From Enterobacter sp. EA-1 (GTDB lineage Bacteria > Pseudomonadota > Gammaproteobacteria > Enterobacterales > Enterobacteriaceae), in the NCBI GenBank assembly GCA_002886105.1, contig CP025776.1, forward strand, positions 4,402,001-4,466,000: 64,000 nt of DNA. The letters run 5' to 3'. Shown in pieces: positions 60,871-64,000 of this stretch. Positions within the stretch are counted from its first letter, which is position 1. Each line of letters starts with the position of its first letter. The notes beneath the pieces were generated by a model. That model was not told the DNA's origin, did no database searches, and worked only from the letters and a program-made list of their open reading frames with translations. The position numbers and the translations under genes are program-made.

Positions 60871-61994
60871 ATGAAGTTAATAAAAACAACGTTAGTGGCC
60901 GCCCTCGCCCTTGTTGGTTGCGATAATGCCACCCCGCCTGCACAACAACCGGTCCGGTGAAGTCGGCGTGGTGACCTTAAAAAGCCAGCCGCTCGCCATC
61001 GCCAGCCAGTTGACAGGCCGCACGTCCGCTTTATTGTCGGCTGAAGTCCGCCCACAGGTTGGCGGCATCATCCAGAAACGCCTGTTTACGGAAGGCGATA
61101 CGGTAAAGGCCGGGCAGGCACTTTACCAGATCGATCCTTCCAGCTACCGCGCGGCGTTTGATGAGGCCGACGCTGCGCTGAAGACAAGCGCAAGCGCTGG
61201 TGACGTCTGACTGCCAGAAAGCGACCCGCTATGCGCAATTGGTGAAAGAGGATGGCGTATCACGCCGGGGATGCCGACGATGCGCAATCCACCTGCGCGC
61301 AGGACCGCGCCAGCGTGGCCTCGAAAAAAGCCGCGCTGGAAACCGCACGCATCAATCTGAACTGGACCACCGTCACCTCACCGATTGCCGGGCGTATTGG
61401 CATCTCTTCCGTGACGCCCGGCGCGCTGGTAACGGCAGAACAAACCACGGCGCTGGCAACCGTGCGCGGGCTCGACAGCATGTATGTCGATCTTACGCGC
61501 TCAAGCGTAGATCTTCTGCGTTTGCGTCGGCAAGCGCTCGCCAGCGACAGCAATACCCTGAGCGTCACGCTGACGCTGGAAGATGGCAGCACTTACAGTG
61601 AAAAAGGGCGTTTAGCGCTGACCGAAGTCGCCGTTGATGAAGCGACCGGTTCCGTCACCCTGCGCGCCGTGTTCCCGAACCCGCATCATCAACTGCTGCC
61701 GGGGATGTTTGTTCGTGCCCGTGTGGAAGAAGGGGTGATGGACAACGCGATCCTTGCACCGCAGCAAGGGGTAACCCGCGACGCCAAAGGTAACGCCACC
61801 GCGCTGGTGGTCAACGCACAGAACAAAGTGGAACAACGCACCCTCGAAACCAGCGATGCCTACGGCAATAAATGGCTGGTGGTGAAGGGCCTGCAAAGTG
61901 GCGACAAGCTGATCGTGGAAGGCACCGATAAAGTCGCCGCGGGCTCAGCGGTTAAGGCCGTTGAGGTCCGAGAGCGAACGGAGGAAAAGCCTGA
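60871..61994 (+). CDS. RND efflux periplasmic adaptor (AcrA/EefA-like lipoprotein)
   Basis: MKLIKTTLVAALALVGCDN has a lipobox (LVGC), so the protein is a lipid-anchored periplasmic adaptor. GEVGVVTLKSQPLAIASQLTGRTSALLSAEVRPQVGGIIQKRLFTEGDTVKAGQALYQIDPSSYRAAFDEA is the first lipoyl half. The hairpin and the segment TSPIAGRIGISSVTPGALVT follow, then the beta-barrel and membrane-proximal domains. About 374 residues; breaks lie near 60950, 61190, 61265 and 61970. The stop TGA overlaps the permease ATG (TGATG). Confidence 0.92.
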
Positions 61995-64000
61995 TGTTCT
62001 CCAGCTTCTTTGTGCGACGCCCGGTTTTACTGGGTGATCGCCATTCTGATCATGATGGCCGGTATTCTGGCGATCCGCACGCTGCCCGTAGCGCAGTATC
62101 CGGATGTTGCGCCGCCAGCGGTCAAAATCAGCGCCACCTATACCGGTGCGTCGGCGCAGACGCTGGAAAACAGCGTCACCCGGTGGTTATCGAGCAGCAA
62201 CTCACCGGGCTGGATAACCTGCTCTACTTCTCCTCAACCAGCAGTTCAGATGGTGAAGTGAATATCACCGTGACCTTTGAGGCAGGGAACCGACCCGGAT
62301 ACCGCCCGAGGGTTCAGGTGCAGAACAAAGTGCAGCAGGCGGAATCCCGTTTGCCGACCGAAGTGACCCAGTCCGGGGTGACGGTCGTGAAATCCCAGAG
62401 CAACTTCCTGTTGATCATGGGGTTGTACGATAAAACCGATCGTGCCACCAGTTCCGACATCGCCGACTGGTTGGTCAGTAACATGCAGGATCCGCTGGCC
62501 CGTGTGAACGGCGTCGGTAGCCTGCAAGTGTTCGGCGCGGAATACGCGATGCGCATCTGGATGGATCCGAACAAACTGGCCTCCTACTCGCTGATGCCGT
62601 CGGATGTCGAGTCCGCCATTGAAGCGCAGAACGTGCAGGTCTCCGCCGGTAAAATTGGTGCGCTGCCGTCGTCCAACAGCCAGCAGTTAACTGCAACTGT
62701 GCGTGCCCAGTCGCGCCTGCAAACGGTAGCGCAGTTCCGAGGACATCATCATCAAGAGCGAAAGCAGCGGCGCGGTAGTACGTGTGAAAGATGTCGCCCG
62801 CGTCGAAATGGGCAGCGAAGACTACAACGCCATCGCCAACTGAACGGTCACCCGGCGGCCGGTCTGGCGGTGATGCTGGCACCGGGCGCAAACGCGCTGG
62901 ATACCGCCACGCTGGTGAAAGATAAAATCGCCGAGTATCGCCATAGCATGCCGCAGGGCTATGACGTGGCGTACCCGAAAGACAGCACAGAATTCATCAA
63001 AATCTCCATCGAGGACGTGGTTAAGACGCTGATTGGAAGCCATCGTACTGGTGGTCTGCGTGATGTACCTGTTCCTGCAAAATATCCGCGCTACGCTGAT
63101 TCCGGCGCTGGCGGTGCCGGTGGTGCTGCTGGGTACGTTTGGCGTGCTGGCGCTGTTTGGTTACTCCATTAACACCCTGACGCTTTTTGCCATGGTGCTG
63201 GCGATAGGGCTACTGGTGGATGACGCCATCGTGGTGGTGGAAAACGTCGAGCGTATTATGCGCGACGAAGGCCTGCCCGCCCGCGAAGCAACCATCAAGT
63301 CGATGGGTGAAATCTCCGGCGCGCTGATTGCGATTGCGCTGGTGCTCTCCGCTGTATTCTTGCCGATGGCCTTCTTTGGCGGCTCGACCGGGGTGATTTA
63401 CCGTCAGTTCTCAGTCACCATCATCTCGGCGATGGCGCTGTCAGTGGTGGTGGCGCTGACGCTGACACCCGCGCTGTGCGGCGCGGTGATGCAACACAGC
63501 GTACCGCATAAAAAGGGTTCTTTGGCGGCTTCAACCGCTTCTACAACAATACCGAGCACAAATACCAGCACGGTGTTATGCACGTTTTGCGTCGCGCGGT
63601 GACGGTCATTGGCACTTATGCGGTGCTCTGCGCGGCAATGGCGTTTGTCATGTGGCGACTGCCCTCGGCAGCTTCCTGCCCACGGAAGATCAGGGCGAAA
63701 TCATGGTGCAGTTCACTCTGCCTGCGGGCGCGACGGCAAACCGCACTGAAGAGGTCGCCAACCCGAGGTAACCGACTGGTTCCTGAATAAAGAGAAAGCC
63801 AACACTGAAGCGATCTTTACCGTTACCGGCTTTAGCTTCAGCGGTAGCGGGCAGAACGCCGGGATGGCCTTCGTCTCGCTGAAAAACTGGTCCCAGCGCG
63901 CGGGGTCTGAAAACACCGCACAGGCCATTGCATTACGCGCCAGCCGCGAGTTGAGCAGCATCCGCGATGCCAGCATCTTCGCCATGACGCCGCCGTCTGT
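61994..64000 (+). CDS. RND efflux permease (AcrB/EefB-like), truncated by window end
   Basis: [62 protein letters not shown] is the N-terminal helix and porter domain of HAE1 pumps. The proton-relay pair is visible in [32 protein letters not shown] (about residues 405-410). It continues through [14 protein letters not shown]-like helices to the second porter half ([22 protein letters not shown]). About 670 of some 1040 residues are present. Breaks lie near 62027, 62185, 62295, 62740, 62840, 63035, 63520, 63670 and 63770. It resembles EefB of Enterobacter, but AcrB/MexB paralogues are possible. Confidence 0.92.

Overview
The window is a stretch of chromosome from a gammaproteobacterium of the family Enterobacteriaceae, most like the Enterobacter/Kosakonia/Lelliottia group. 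The backbone follows the Escherichia coli 98-99 minute region: yjjU-ytjA-osmY-prfC-yjjG-rimI-holD / rsmC-leu tRNAs-fhuF-bglJ/yjjQ-yjjPB-dnaT-dnaC-yjjA-opgB-tsr-btsT-yjiX-yjiA-yjiG/H-yjiN-yjiM/L-yjiS-yjiR. Genes typical of Enterobacter-like genomes are inserted in it (ohrR/ohr, fosA, foxA-like receptor, an RND pump resembling EefAB). Genus is an inference; no rRNA or marker fixes the species. The DNA contains very many one- or few-base indels. Nearly every long gene, including essential ones (prfC, dnaT, dnaC, holD), is broken into two or more frames that together give an intact family member. I read these as sequence errors, annotate each gene at full span, and mention breaks where they affect start or end.

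Region by region. 1-6.2 kb: stress and translation genes on the minus strand (osmY, prfC, yjjG, rimI, holD), then rsmC and a tandem tRNA-Leu(CAG) array. 6.5-11.3 kb: iron (a DUF1435 gene with a Fur box, fhuF), a membrane diguanylate cyclase, an orphan PTS IIC and a YbaK-type editing protein. 11.2-18 kb: yjjQ-bglJ regulators, the YjjPB exporter, a TetR gene, the peroxide pair ohrR/ohr with a shared operator-like palindrome, dnaT-dnaC primosome genes and yjjA. 18-26.9 kb: opgB, a tandem-GNAT protein, tsr with a sigma-28 promoter, btsT-yjiX-yjiA. 26.9-36.3 kb: an orphan BrnA-like antitoxin, an M20 amidohydrolase with yjiG/yjiH, LysR, AraC, LysE, yjiN, and the yjiM-yjiL-DUF3343 set.

36.3-42.8 kb: a MarR-HlyD-DUF2955 export operon, fosA, a DUF1176 protein, an A+T-rich probable single-gene nuclease system, a second ClpP-like protease and a yjiS-like gene. 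42.9-50.7 kb: yjiR, then a regulatory/sugar island: an orphan sigma-28 factor, a CadC/ToxR-like membrane regulator with a coupled small partner, a BNR-repeat carbohydrate enzyme, an oligosaccharide symporter, and a sigma-54 activator resembling LafK. 51-54.5 kb: murQ-murP and a LprI-like exported protein. 54.8-59.9 kb: a hydroxamate-siderophore receptor with its AraC regulator (both with Fur-like sites), a LysR gene and a flavodoxin-fold quinone reductase. 60.1-64 kb: TetR-regulated RND efflux genes, cut by the window end.

The most novel-looking items are the predicted PD-(D/E)xK protein at 40.8-41.8 kb and the flagellar-type regulators at 44.3-50.7 kb that have no flagellar structural genes beside them.
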